Assembly: GCF_024734405.1 (NCBI RefSeq)
Contig: NZ_CP059556.1
Span: 5,952,001-6,016,000 of the forward strand
Length of the DNA stretch: 64,000 nucleotides
Source: Saccharopolyspora gregorii
Lineage (GTDB): Bacteria; Actinomycetota; Actinomycetes; Mycobacteriales; Pseudonocardiaceae
Reading direction: 5' to 3'
Shown here: positions 20,114-27,461 of the stretch, in pieces
How the letters are laid out: every line of letters begins with the position of its first letter
Numbering within the stretch: position 1 is the stretch's first letter
The notes under the pieces: model-generated
The model's database searches: none
What the model was told of the DNA's origin: nothing
Seen by the model: the letters and a program-made list of their open reading frames with translations, nothing else
Made by a program: the position numbers and the translations under genes

Positions 20114-21412
20114 TCAGGCGCTAGGGGTGAGCCGAGTAGTGGCGCTGATCACACGGTCCATCGTGTCCCCATCGCGCACGTCGTACAGATTTGCCAGCAG
20201 CTTCAACACGAAACGCATCAGCAACGGCCGCGGCAACCCGTGCTTGGTGGCCATCCGCATCACCGTCGGATTGCCAATCAACTTGCTGAAGATGTTCCCG
20301 AGCCGGAAGTAGCCGCCCATCGCGTCGGACACCGCACCCGGGTACCGGAGCAGCGCGTGCTCCCGCGAAGGGCCCGCCGGTCGTGCGTACGCGTGGACCA
20401 CGCACTCCGCCGCCAACCGGGCGGATTCCATGGCGTACGCGATGCCCTCGCCGTTGAACGGGTTGACCATGCCGCCGGCGTCCCCGACGAGCAGCAGCCC
20501 GTCCCGGTAGTGCGGCGTGCGGTTGAAGCCCATCGGCAGCGCGGCGCCGCCGATCTTGCCGGTGGCGTTCTCCTCCCGGAAACCCCACTCCTCCGGGGTC
20601 CCGTCCAGCCAGGAGCGCAACAGCTGGCGGTAGTCGGTCTTGCCGTAGGACTTCGACGTCGACAGCACGCCCAGCCCCACGTTCACCGTCCCGTCGCCCA
20701 TGCCGAAGATCCAGCCGTAGCCCGGCATCAGCTTCGGCTCGGCGGGCGTCGACCGGTCCCACAGCTCCAGGTGCGACTCCAGGAAGTCGTCCTTGCTGCG
20801 CGGGCTGTCGTAGTAGCGGCGCACCGCGACGCCCATCGGGCGGTCCTCGCGCTTCTCGATGCCCATCGACAACGCCAGGCGGGCCGACACGCCGTCGCAC
20901 CCGAGCACCAGCGGCGCCCGGTAGGTCACCGGCTGGCGGTCGGGGCCGGTCTTCGCGGCGACCCCGTCGATGCGGCCGGTCCGCTCATTCCGGACGGCTC
21001 CGGTCACCGTCGTCTGCTGCACCATCCGGGCGCCCGCGCGTTCCGCCCCGCGGGCGAGCAGGTCGTCGAAGTCGTTGCGCGGACGGACCACGCCGTAGGG
21101 CGGGAAGTCGGCGAGCTCCGGCCAGTCCAGCTCGATGTTCACGCCGCCGCCGACCACGCGCAGACCCCGGTTGTGCAGCCAGCCGGCCTCCTCCCGGGTG
21201 TCGATGCCGAGGTCGATCAGCTGCTTGACGCCGCGCGGCGTGATGCCGTCGCCGCACACCTTCTCCCTGGGGAAGACGCTCTTCTCCAGCAGCAGCACGT
21301 CGAGGCCCGCGCGGGCCAGGTACGTCGCCGCCGTCGAACCGGCCGGCCCGGCACCGACGACGATCACGTCGGCGTCGTCGTTCGGTCGGCGTCGGGGGGT
21401 GGCGCTGGTCAT
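20114..21412 (-). CDS. menJ: Menaquinone reductase, geranylgeranyl-reductase family
   Basis: The 432-residue FAD-dependent oxidoreductase has the N-terminal dinucleotide-binding motif VIVVGAGPAGSTAATYLARAG, LLLEKSVFPREKVCGDGI, and the second FAD motif LLVGDAGGMVNPFNGEGI. This family reduces isoprenoid double bonds; the actinobacterial member beside menG hydrogenates one unit of the menaquinone tail. The ATG at 21412 is chosen because the protein then begins just before the Rossmann motif. It is transcribed toward nuo, with a 158-bp gap to nuoA. A near-perfect Rex operator lies 127 bp upstream. Confidence 0.9.
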   Translation of the reverse strand: MTSATPRRRPNDDADVIVVGAGPAGSTAATYLARAGLDVLLLEKSVFPREKVCGDGITPRGVKQLIDLGIDTREEAGWLHNRGLRVVGGGVNIELDWPELADFPPYGVVRPRNDFDDLLARGAERAGARMVQQTTVTGAVRNERTGRIDGVAAKTGPDRQPVTYRAPLVLGCDGVSARLALSMGIEKREDRPMGVAVRRYYDSPRSKDDFLESHLELWDRSTPAEPKLMPGYGWIFGMGDGTVNVGLGVLSTSKSYGKTDYRQLLRSWLDGTPEEWGFREENATGKIGGAALPMGFNRTPHYRDGLLLVGDAGGMVNPFNGEGIAYAMESARLAAECVVHAYARPAGPSREHALLRYPGAVSDAMGGYFRLGNIFSKLIGNPTVMRMATKHGLPRPLLMRFVLKLLANLYDVRDGDTMDRVISATTRLTPSA

Positions 21413-21881
21413 GACACTCCTTGATAGCCGTGCAGTTGCGGTGTCGAGCCACGGCGCCAGGCACGCGGACCGCACCCGCCACCCGCTCCGGTGCCGCGCA
21501 CCCGAGCGGTTCCGCCGTGACCCGGTGAACCCGCCCGCTTGTGAACGAGTTCACTATCTCCGCCGAGTCTAGGCCTGCGGAAGCACTCGATCGACCCCGC
21601 GAGATAGGCCGCTCGGGTGACCGTCCTCGCAGGTGAGGCGTATCTCCGGGGCGCCGGAGGGCACCGGGCCACCCGCACGCCGCAGCGCCGCCGGGATCAC
21701 CGGGTGCGGAACGGTTCCAGGCCCGGGCCTCAGCGGCGCCGCAGGGGCCGGGCGCGACGGACGGCGGCCGGGTGCTCGCAGCACGACCGGCCAGGACGCG
21801 GCTCCCGGCAACGCACCGAACGCGAAGGATGCGCGCTCCGGAGGTTCAGCACGCGCGAAGGCTCACTGCCCGTCGCGAAAC
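21413..21881. other. Gene-free region upstream of menJ
   Basis: This stretch holds the menJ leader and promoter region, including the Rex-type operator at 21539-21556. On the minus strand TAGACT and GATAGT could serve as -10 boxes immediately upstream of the operator. Frames open here on both strands have no recognisable domain and lack convincing ribosome sites, so I call no gene. Confidence 0.5.
21539..21556. promoter_or_regulatory. Rex operator upstream of menJ
   Basis: TTGTGAACGAGTTCACTA matches 13 of 14 defined positions of the actinobacterial Rex site TTGTGAAnnnnTTCACAA and contains the perfect inverted repeat GTGAAC/GTTCAC. It is 127 bp upstream of the menJ start, almost the same distance as the Rex site upstream of rex (129 bp). 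Confidence 0.72.
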
Positions 21882-22060
21882 CGCCCGGCGGGTCTTGTCG
21901 GTTTCCTGTCAGCGGCGAAGCCGATGAGCTGCCGACCACCAGAGCAGCAGGACCACCCGCGGGTTCTCAGCTGGTTCCTCGCGAGGACAGCGTTTTCTCC
22001 TGTGGCGGAGCCACCGGTGAAAACGATCCCGCAGCGAGGAAGCAGCTGAGGTTCCGCCCC
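21882..22060. repeat. Dispersed hairpin repeat, copy A
   Basis: This copy has an 85-nt imperfect hairpin at 21966-22050 with outer arms CTCAGCTGGTTCCTCG and CGAGGAAGCAGCTGAG (15 of 16 pair), an inner CGTTTTC/GAAAACG stem and a GTGGC/GCCAC tip. A flank carries CAGCGGCGAAGCC. The left 20 bp (CGCCCGGCGGGTCTTGTCG) are shared with copy D. It lies 27 nt downstream of the menG stop codon. Confidence 0.85.
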
Positions 22061-22087
22061 GAGCACAGCTCGAAGGAAGCGCCGGAC

Positions 22088-22774
22088 TCAGGCCTTGAAA
22101 GCTCGGTGCACGGCGACGGCGCCGCCCATCAGGTCGCGCCACGCCACCTTCGACCAGCCGGCCTCGCCGATCTTCGCGGCCAGCACCCGCTGGTCCGGCC
22201 AGGAGCGGATCGACTCCGCCAGGTACACGTACGCGTCCGGGTTCGAGGACACCGCGCGGGCGATCGGCGGCAGCGCGCGCATCACGTAGTTCATGTAGAC
22301 GGTGCGGAACGGCTCCCAGGTGGGGGTGGAGAACTCGCACACCACCAGCCGCCCGCCGGGGCGCACCACCCGCGCCATCTCGCGCAGGCCCGCCACCGTG
22401 TCCACCACGTTGCGCAGCCCGAACGAGATCGTCGCCGCGTCGAAGGAGTCGTCCGCGAACGGCAGCCGCAGCGCGTCGGCCGCCACCATCGGCAGCCCGC
22501 GGTCCCGGCCCACCGACAGCATGCCCAGCGAGAAGTCCGCGGCCACGCACCACGCGCCGGACTTCGCCAGCTCCGCGGTGGACACGCCGCTGCCCGCGGC
22601 CAGGTCCAGGATGCGCTCGTGCGGCCGCGGGTCCAGCGCCTGCCGGGTGATCTGCCGCCAGCGCCGGTCCTGCCCGAACGACATCACGGTGTTCGTCAGG
22701 TCGTAGCGCTTCGCGACGCCGTCGAACATCGCGGCGACCGCGTGCGGATCCTTGTCCAAACCGGCGCGAGACAC
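22088..22774 (-). CDS. menG: Demethylmenaquinone methyltransferase
   Basis: This 228-residue class I SAM-dependent methyltransferase of the UbiE/MenG family adds the C-methyl group to demethylmenaquinone, the last ring-modifying step. The SAM motif is [15 protein letters not shown], followed by the UbiE signatures [24 protein letters not shown] and [16 protein letters not shown] start at 22774 fits the family N-terminus. It lies 26 bp after the glycosyltransferase gene in the same direction. With menJ and mgtA it reproduces the M. tuberculosis Rv0557-Rv0561c order. Confidence 0.93.
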   Translation of the reverse strand: MSRAGLDKDPHAVAAMFDGVAKRYDLTNTVMSFGQDRRWRQITRQALDPRPHERILDLAAGSGVSTAELAKSGAWCVAADFSLGMLSVGRDRGLPMVAADALRLPFADDSFDAATISFGLRNVVDTVAGLREMARVVRPGGRLVVCEFSTPTWEPFRTVYMNYVMRALPPIARAVSSNPDAYVYLAESIRSWPDQRVLAAKIGEAGWSKVAWRDLMGGAVAVHRAFKA

Positions 22775-22800
22775 GTCGGCAGCTTACGTGCAGCGGGCGC

Positions 22801-23940
22801 TCAGGCGGCCAGCCGGTCGTCCTGCGGGCGGCCGATGACCTCCGCGTAGTGGCCGATCAACTGCTCGCACAGCGCGGGCCAGGTGCGCTGGGCCACCGAG
22901 TCGCGGGCGGCCGCGCCGAACCTCGCCCGCAGCGCCGGGTCCCGCAGCTCCGCCACCGCCGCGCGCAGCCGCCGGGCGTGCGCGTCCGCGTCGTGCGGCG
23001 GCAGCAGGTGGCCGGTGCGGCCCGGCAGCACCAGGTCCCGCGGGCCGCCCGCGTCCGGGGCGAGCGCGGGGACCCCGCTGGCCATCGCCTCCTGCACGGA
23101 CTGGCAGAACGTCTCGTACGGGCCGGTGTGCACGAACACGTCCAGGCTCGCGTAGATCCGGGCGAGCTCCTCGCCGGTGCGCAGGCCGAGGAACGCGGCG
23201 CCCGGCAGCTGCGCGGCGAGCTGCTCCCGCTGCGGGCCGTCGCCGACCACCACCACCCGCACCCCGGGCACGCCGTCCAGCGCCGCGAGCCGCTCCACGT
23301 GCTTCTCCGGGGCGAGCCTGCCGACGTACCCGATCAGCAACTCCCCGCCCGGGGCGAGCTCGGCGCGCAGCCGCTCGTCCCGCTTCCCCGGGTGGAACCG
23401 GGCCGTGTCCACCCCGCGGCCCCAGCGGTGCACCCGCGGGATGCCGTGCTCGCGCAGCGCTTCCGCCGCCCAGGTGGACGGGGCCAGCGTGCGGTCGGCG
23501 GCGCTGTGCAGCCGCCGCGTCCAGCGCCACGCGGCGCGCGCGGTCAACCCCAGCCCGTACGACTCCGCGAACCCGGCCACGTCCGTCTGGTACACCGCGA
23601 CCGTCGGCACGCCCAGCTTCCGCGCCGCCGCCAGCCCCCGCGCCCCCACCACGAACGGCGAGGCCAGGTGCACCACGTCCGGCCCGAAGTCCGCCAAGCC
23701 CTGCAGCAACCGGCGGGTGGGGAACCCGATCGGCAGCGAGGACACCACCGGGATGTCCACGGCGGGCAGCCGCACCACCGGCGTGCCCTCGTGCTCGTCG
23801 GGGCCCGCGCCCGGGGCGATCACGAGCGCCTGGTCACCGCGGCGGCGCAGGTGCTCCAGCACCCGCAGCACCGAGTTCGTGACCCCGTTGACCTGCGGCA
23901 GGAAACTCTCCGACACGATGGCGATCCGCACGAGCGACAC
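22801..23940 (-). CDS. mgtA: GT4-family alpha-mannosyltransferase (MgtA type)
   Basis: The product (379 residues from the GTG at 23940) is a GT-B glycosyltransferase beginning [20 protein letters not shown], the hallmark of the actinobacterial GDP-mannose-dependent mannosyltransferases MgtA/PimB. Nucleotide-sugar binding residues lie in [18 protein letters not shown] and in the C-terminal segment [21 protein letters not shown], with the E-x7-E pattern. It probably mannosylates a glycolipid anchor of the cell envelope. An upstream in-frame ATG exists; I chose 23940 because the family begins just before the first beta-strand. The acceptor is not evident. Confidence 0.82.
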   Translation of the reverse strand: MSLVRIAIVSESFLPQVNGVTNSVLRVLEHLRRRGDQALVIAPGAGPDEHEGTPVVRLPAVDIPVVSSLPIGFPTRRLLQGLADFGPDVVHLASPFVVGARGLAAARKLGVPTVAVYQTDVAGFAESYGLGLTARAAWRWTRRLHSAADRTLAPSTWAAEALREHGIPRVHRWGRGVDTARFHPGKRDERLRAELAPGGELLIGYVGRLAPEKHVERLAALDGVPGVRVVVVGDGPQREQLAAQLPGAAFLGLRTGEELARIYASLDVFVHTGPYETFCQSVQEAMASGVPALAPDAGGPRDLVLPGRTGHLLPPHDADAHARRLRAAVAELRDPALRARFGAAARDSVAQRTWPALCEQLIGHYAEVIGRPQDDRLAA

Positions 23941-24091
23941 CGTCCCGCCCCGCTCCGGCGCCCAGACGACCCCCACGTGACGCATCCCGGAACAGCCGCC
24001 GAAGAGCACCCCAACTGCCCCGTGCGGCGCCGCCCGACCCCGCCCGGACGGCCGCCGCTCGTCTGGTGTCCACCTGGGCGCAGCCCCGCAT

Positions 24092-24104
24092 ACACCGCGG
24101 GTGT
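24092..24104. promoter_or_regulatory. Palindrome in the divergent mgtA / phosphatase spacer
   Basis: ACACCGCGGGTGT is a perfect 5-bp inverted repeat around GCG, 15 bp upstream of the inositol-phosphatase-family start. It could be an operator; nothing else supports it. Confidence 0.25.
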
Positions 24105-24119
24105 CGACCCTGGAGCGGC

Positions 24120-24986
24120 ATGACGGTCCTTCCCTCGGAGCCCTCGCACCACATCGAACCCGGCTTGGTCTCCCGCGCGCTGGAAGTGGCCGGGCGGCTC
24201 GCGAACGACGCCGCCGACGTCATCACCGCCACCGCGGGACGCGGGGCCCGCCCGGCGGCCACCGAATCGCCCTTCGACTGGGTGACCGACACCGGGCGCA
24301 CCCTGGAACGGCACACCCGGCGGGTGCTCGGCGACGAGTTCCCGGGAGTACCGGTGTTCGGCGAGGAGTTCGACTCCGCGCCCGGCTGGTCCACCTCCGT
24401 CGCCGACCAGCTCACCGCCCGCTCCGGTTCGTCCCGGTTCCGCTGGTCGGTGGACCCGGTGGACGGCACCGCGAACTACGTGGCCGGGCTGCCGTGGTGC
24501 GCCTACAGCCTCGCGATGCTCGACGAACGCGGGCCGCTGGTCGGCGTCGTCGCCGACCCGTACCGGTCCCAGATCTACGCGGCGGCCCGGGACCGCGGGA
24601 TGCGCGCCAACGGGGTGCCGGTGCGGCTCGCCGACCAGGCCGAGACCCGCGCCGGCATCGTCTGCACCGAGCTGACCCGCAGCGGCCCGTGGCCCGGCAT
24701 GGACCGGTTCATCAGCAACGCGGCCCGGGCGCAGGTGGGCGTGCGGCTGCTGGGATCACCGGCGCTGGCGATCGCGCAGGTCGCGCTGGGGCACGCCATC
24801 GCGGCCGTGCTGGACTCGTACGAGGAGTGGGACGTCGCGGGTGCGCTGGCGCTGGCCGTCGAATCGGGGGCCGCGGTGCTGGACCGCGGTGGGCGCCCGG
24901 CGACGCTGCCCGTCGGCGGGCTGCTCGTGGCCGGACCCGCCGTCGCCGGGGACGTCCTCGACTGGTGGCGCCGAGCGACGCCGTGA
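24120..24986 (+). CDS. Inositol-monophosphatase-family phosphatase
   Basis: The 288-residue product has the metal-dependent phosphatase motifs of the FIG/IMPase superfamily: [24 protein letters not shown] (the DPxDGT metal site) and [17 protein letters not shown] (WDxAG site). Substrates in the family include inositol phosphates, histidinol phosphate and fructose bisphosphate. Next to an MgtA-type mannosyltransferase, a role in inositol or mannose-lipid supply is plausible but unproved. The ATG at 24120 follows GGAG and is preferred to one 18 codons upstream. It is transcribed away from mgtA and converges with the next gene. Confidence 0.85.
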   Translation: MTVLPSEPSHHIEPGLVSRALEVAGRLANDAADVITATAGRGARPAATESPFDWVTDTGRTLERHTRRVLGDEFPGVPVFGEEFDSAPGWSTSVADQLTARSGSSRFRWSVDPVDGTANYVAGLPWCAYSLAMLDERGPLVGVVADPYRSQIYAAARDRGMRANGVPVRLADQAETRAGIVCTELTRSGPWPGMDRFISNAARAQVGVRLLGSPALAIAQVALGHAIAAVLDSYEEWDVAGALALAVESGAAVLDRGGRPATLPVGGLLVAGPAVAGDVLDWWRRATP

Positions 24987-25024
24987 CCGGCCGGGCGCGG
25001 TCACCCGCGGCGCGGGTCGCGCTG

Positions 25025-25642
25025 TCAGGGAGCGGCGAGCGCGGGCAGCGGGGCGTCCGCGCGGGCGAACACCTCGGACATCGGGTGCAGCAGCGGGAAC
25101 CGGTCGCGCAGGACCGCCACCTCGTGGTGCACCCGCGGCAGGTCCGGCGCCGCGACCAGGTCGACCACCACGTGCAGCACGTCCTCGGTGATCGATGCGA
25201 AGCGCGCGGCGGCCTCGGCGACCTGGTCCCGCACCCGCCGCAGCACCTCCTGGTCCCGCCGGTCCGCCGAGCTCGGATCCAGGTCCGAGCCGCGGCCCAC
25301 CTCGACGAGCGCCTGCACGCTCGGCAGCTCCGCGTCCATCCGGCGGACCACCACCAGCAGCGCCTCCCGCGCCCGCGCCGAGGACACCGACTCCACCGCG
25401 CGCCGGGCGCGCGCCACCGCCTGCTCGCAGCGGTGCAGGTCGCGCACCCAGCCGTCCACGTGGCCCGGTTCGCCGAACCCCCGCGGCGGCGCCGTCCGCT
25501 CCTGCGGAGCCGCCGGTGCGGGCTCCGGCATCTCGGGGCGAGCTCGTCGCGTCCACGGCCCGGCCCACGCCAGCAGGGTGACCGCGGCGCCCAGGGATCC
25601 CGCGACCGTTCCCGCCAGCACCGCCCACCAGAAACCGTTCAT
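25025..25642 (-). CDS. Uncharacterised single-pass membrane protein
   Basis: The product (205 residues from ATG 25642) has one N-terminal membrane helix (NGFWWAVLAGTVAGSLGAAVTL), a Pro/Glu-rich linker (about 30-60), and an Arg/Glu/Ala-rich helical region (65-190) with possible coiled-coil character. I do not recognise the family. The frame is open 32 codons further upstream, but that part is Arg-rich and does not look like a continuation. It is co-directional with the paaC-like gene but separated by 156 bp. Confidence 0.6.
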   Translation of the reverse strand: MNGFWWAVLAGTVAGSLGAAVTLLAWAGPWTRRARPEMPEPAPAAPQERTAPPRGFGEPGHVDGWVRDLHRCEQAVARARRAVESVSSARAREALLVVVRRMDAELPSVQALVEVGRGSDLDPSSADRRDQEVLRRVRDQVAEAAARFASITEDVLHVVVDLVAAPDLPRVHHEVAVLRDRFPLLHPMSEVFARADAPLPALAAP

Positions 25643-25798
25643 CTCCAGCCGCGCCTTCCGCTCGGTTCCCGTCGGACCAGCGCTCGCCCCCAAGGCGATC
25701 CGGCGGACCCACCGGGTTCGTCCCGGCATCACACCCACCTTGCCCGCCGGGTCGGCTCGGGGCCTCGGGGAAAGTACTCAACCGCGGAAACGGAACGA

Positions 25799-26761
25799 TC
25801 ACGGCTCGACCGGGTCGGCGCGCACCAGGTACTGCATGTCGGCGACGACGAACGGCATCGACTCGGTGTGCGCGCCCCACCGCCCACCGGTGCCCTCCGG
25901 CGGGGCTTCGCCGAGGGGCGGCAGCTCCAGCCGGGCGACCGACACCGCCTCGTCCAACGCCGCGGCGACCTCACCGCGCACCGCGTCCGGACGCACCGCG
26001 CACCCGGCCTCGGCGAGCCTGCGCTCCACCGGGTGCACCGCGAACAGCTCCCCCGACAGCGGCCACACCCGGTGCAACGCCTCCTGCATCCGCAGCCGCG
26101 ACTCGGGAGCGCGGTCCCCGAGCCGGATCACCCACTGCTCGGCGTGCTGGCGGTGCCGCAGCAGCACCCGCCAGGTGCGCGCCGCGATCGCCGAGAGCAC
26201 CGGATCGCGGGTCGCGGCGAGCCGGGCGAACACCGCGTGCCGCCAGGCCGCGAACAGCAGCAACCGGGCCGTGCTGGTCGCGAAGTCACCACCGGGCCCC
26301 GGCCCGCAATCGATCTCGGCGAGCCGCACGTTGCGGAAGTCCCCGCTGTCGCGGTGGTAGGCCAGCAGGTCCGCGTCCCGGCCCGCGCCCTCCAGTTCCG
26401 CGGCCCGCTCCAGCAGCGCCCGCGCCTGGCCGAGCAGGTCCGCCGTGATCGCGGCCAGCGCGGCGCCCTCCTCCAGGTCCGGCCCGCGCACCCCCCAGCC
26501 GGACAGGCGGTGTGCCAGCAGCAGCGCGTCGTCGCCCAGCATCAAGCAGTACCCGGCGAGATCGGCCGGATCCGCCCCGGCCGGGACGGTCCGGGTCACC
26601 GCCGCGGTGACGGGAGCCGCGAGGACCCAGTCCGGCCGGTACGACTCCGGCGCCGACCGGTCCGGTCCTCCCGGCTCGACCGCCGCCGCGGGCCACCACT
26701 CGGGACCACCTGCGGAAGGACGCGGCGGTCGCCCGCCGGTTCCGAAGTTCACCGTGCCCAT
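25799..26761 (-). CDS. PaaC-like protein (phenylacetyl-CoA epoxidase structural subunit family)
   Basis: The 320-residue product matches the ferritin-like PaaC family along most of its length: LMLGDDALLLAHRLSGWG, LEEGAALAAITADLLGQARA, DSGDFRNVRLAEIDCG, FATSTARLLLFAAWRHAVF and the C-terminal ESRLRMQEALHRVWPLSGEL. PaaC normally pairs with catalytic PaaA in the PaaABCDE epoxidase, which opens the aromatic ring of phenylacetyl-CoA. No paaA, B, D or E is in the window. The N-terminal 50 residues (Pro/Gly-rich) are not family-like. It could be a relocated subunit or a repurposed di-iron-fold protein. Confidence 0.68.
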   Translation of the reverse strand: MGTVNFGTGGRPPRPSAGGPEWWPAAAVEPGGPDRSAPESYRPDWVLAAPVTAAVTRTVPAGADPADLAGYCLMLGDDALLLAHRLSGWGVRGPDLEEGAALAAITADLLGQARALLERAAELEGAGRDADLLAYHRDSGDFRNVRLAEIDCGPGPGGDFATSTARLLLFAAWRHAVFARLAATRDPVLSAIAARTWRVLLRHRQHAEQWVIRLGDRAPESRLRMQEALHRVWPLSGELFAVHPVERRLAEAGCAVRPDAVRGEVAAALDEAVSVARLELPPLGEAPPEGTGGRWGAHTESMPFVVADMQYLVRADPVEP

Positions 26762-26837
26762 ACGCGCTCACCCACCTCGCGGGGGCCGCACCGGAGTGCG
26801 GGCTGGACCGCTGGTCGCGAGACCACTCGTGGGACCA

Positions 26838-26851
26838 CCCGCCGCGGCGGG
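26838..26851. terminator. Possible short hairpin after the DUF3592 gene
   Basis: CCCGCCGCGGCGGG is a perfect palindrome 60 bp beyond the stop codon of the minus-strand DUF3592 gene. The tight loop makes a stable terminator uncertain. Confidence 0.25.
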
Positions 26852-26911
26852 ATCACCCGGGCCCACTGTGGCCGCGGTGCCGGGCGGAGCGGAAGGGGCG
26901 GAATTCCCGGT

Positions 26912-27400
26912 TCAGGCCGCGGCCGGGCGCTCCCGGCGCAGTAGCCAGTGCGCGGCGCCGAGGACCAGCCACGTCCCGGCGAGGGACGCCGCGACCGGCA
27001 GCAGCGACAGCACCATGCCGCGCCCGGCCACCCGGACCAGGTCGGGGTTGCGGGTGTCGTACTCGACGCGGACGAACTGGCCCTGCTGCAGGCCGCCGGG
27101 GTACAGCACGCCGTCCTGCGGGATGTGCACCCGGCCTTCGGGCGTGGTGAAGCGGATGACGGTGCGGGTCAGCGACGTGCTGACCACTTCGGCCACCCCG
27201 TCGCCGCGGGACTCGGTGATGGTCCGGTCGTCGATCGCGCAAGCGCCGATCACGGACAGGCCCAGCACGGTCAGCAGCACGCCGAGCACCAGGACGCCGC
27301 GGGCGGCGGTGCGGCGGATGCGCCGCGCGGGCCACCGGGTGCCCGGACCGCTCTCCGCGGTCTGCTCGGACTCGCCCGGGAACTCCTGTTCGCTCGCCAC
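26912..27400 (-). CDS. DUF3592-type membrane protein
   Basis: The 162-residue product has two membrane helices (about 35-58 and 127-148) flanking an extracytoplasmic beta-rich segment with VIRFTTPEGRVHIPQ, GQFVRVEYDTRNPDLVRVAG. This layout is that of DUF3592 proteins, whose function is unknown. GTG at 27400 lies 8 nt after TACAAT on the minus strand with no ribosome site, so the mRNA is probably leaderless. It is divergent from menF. Confidence 0.7.
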   Translation of the reverse strand: MASEQEFPGESEQTAESGPGTRWPARRIRRTAARGVLVLGVLLTVLGLSVIGACAIDDRTITESRGDGVAEVVSTSLTRTVIRFTTPEGRVHIPQDGVLYPGGLQQGQFVRVEYDTRNPDLVRVAGRGMVLSLLPVAASLAGTWLVLGAAHWLLRRERPAAA

Positions 27401-27408
27401 GATCGCCG

Positions 27409-27414
27409 ATTGTA
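27409..27414 (-). promoter_or_regulatory. -10 box of the DUF3592 gene (leaderless)
   Basis: TACAAT on the minus strand, 8 nt before the GTG start, would place the transcript start at or next to the start codon. Confidence 0.5.
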
Positions 27415-27449
27415 GGAGCCGCGCGGTGACCACCACGGGCCGCCGCACC

Positions 27450-27455
27450 TAGGCT
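27450..27455 (+). promoter_or_regulatory. -10 box of menF (leaderless)
   Basis: TAGGCT lies 6 nt before the menF GTG and there is no Shine-Dalgarno sequence. The opposing DUF3592 -10 box lies 36 bp away, so the two promoters are back to back. Confidence 0.45.
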
Positions 27456-27461
27456 CGTCGC

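Noticed and set aside
21617-22849. 410-codon plus-strand frame over the menJ upstream region, repeat A and menG
   Set aside because: It runs antisense through menG and across a structured repeat; no ribosome site or domain.
24101-26944. Plus-strand 947-codon frame across the inositol-phosphatase and paaC-like genes
   Set aside because: Overlaps genes with clear motifs in other frames, and the translation is Arg/His/Pro-rich without domains.
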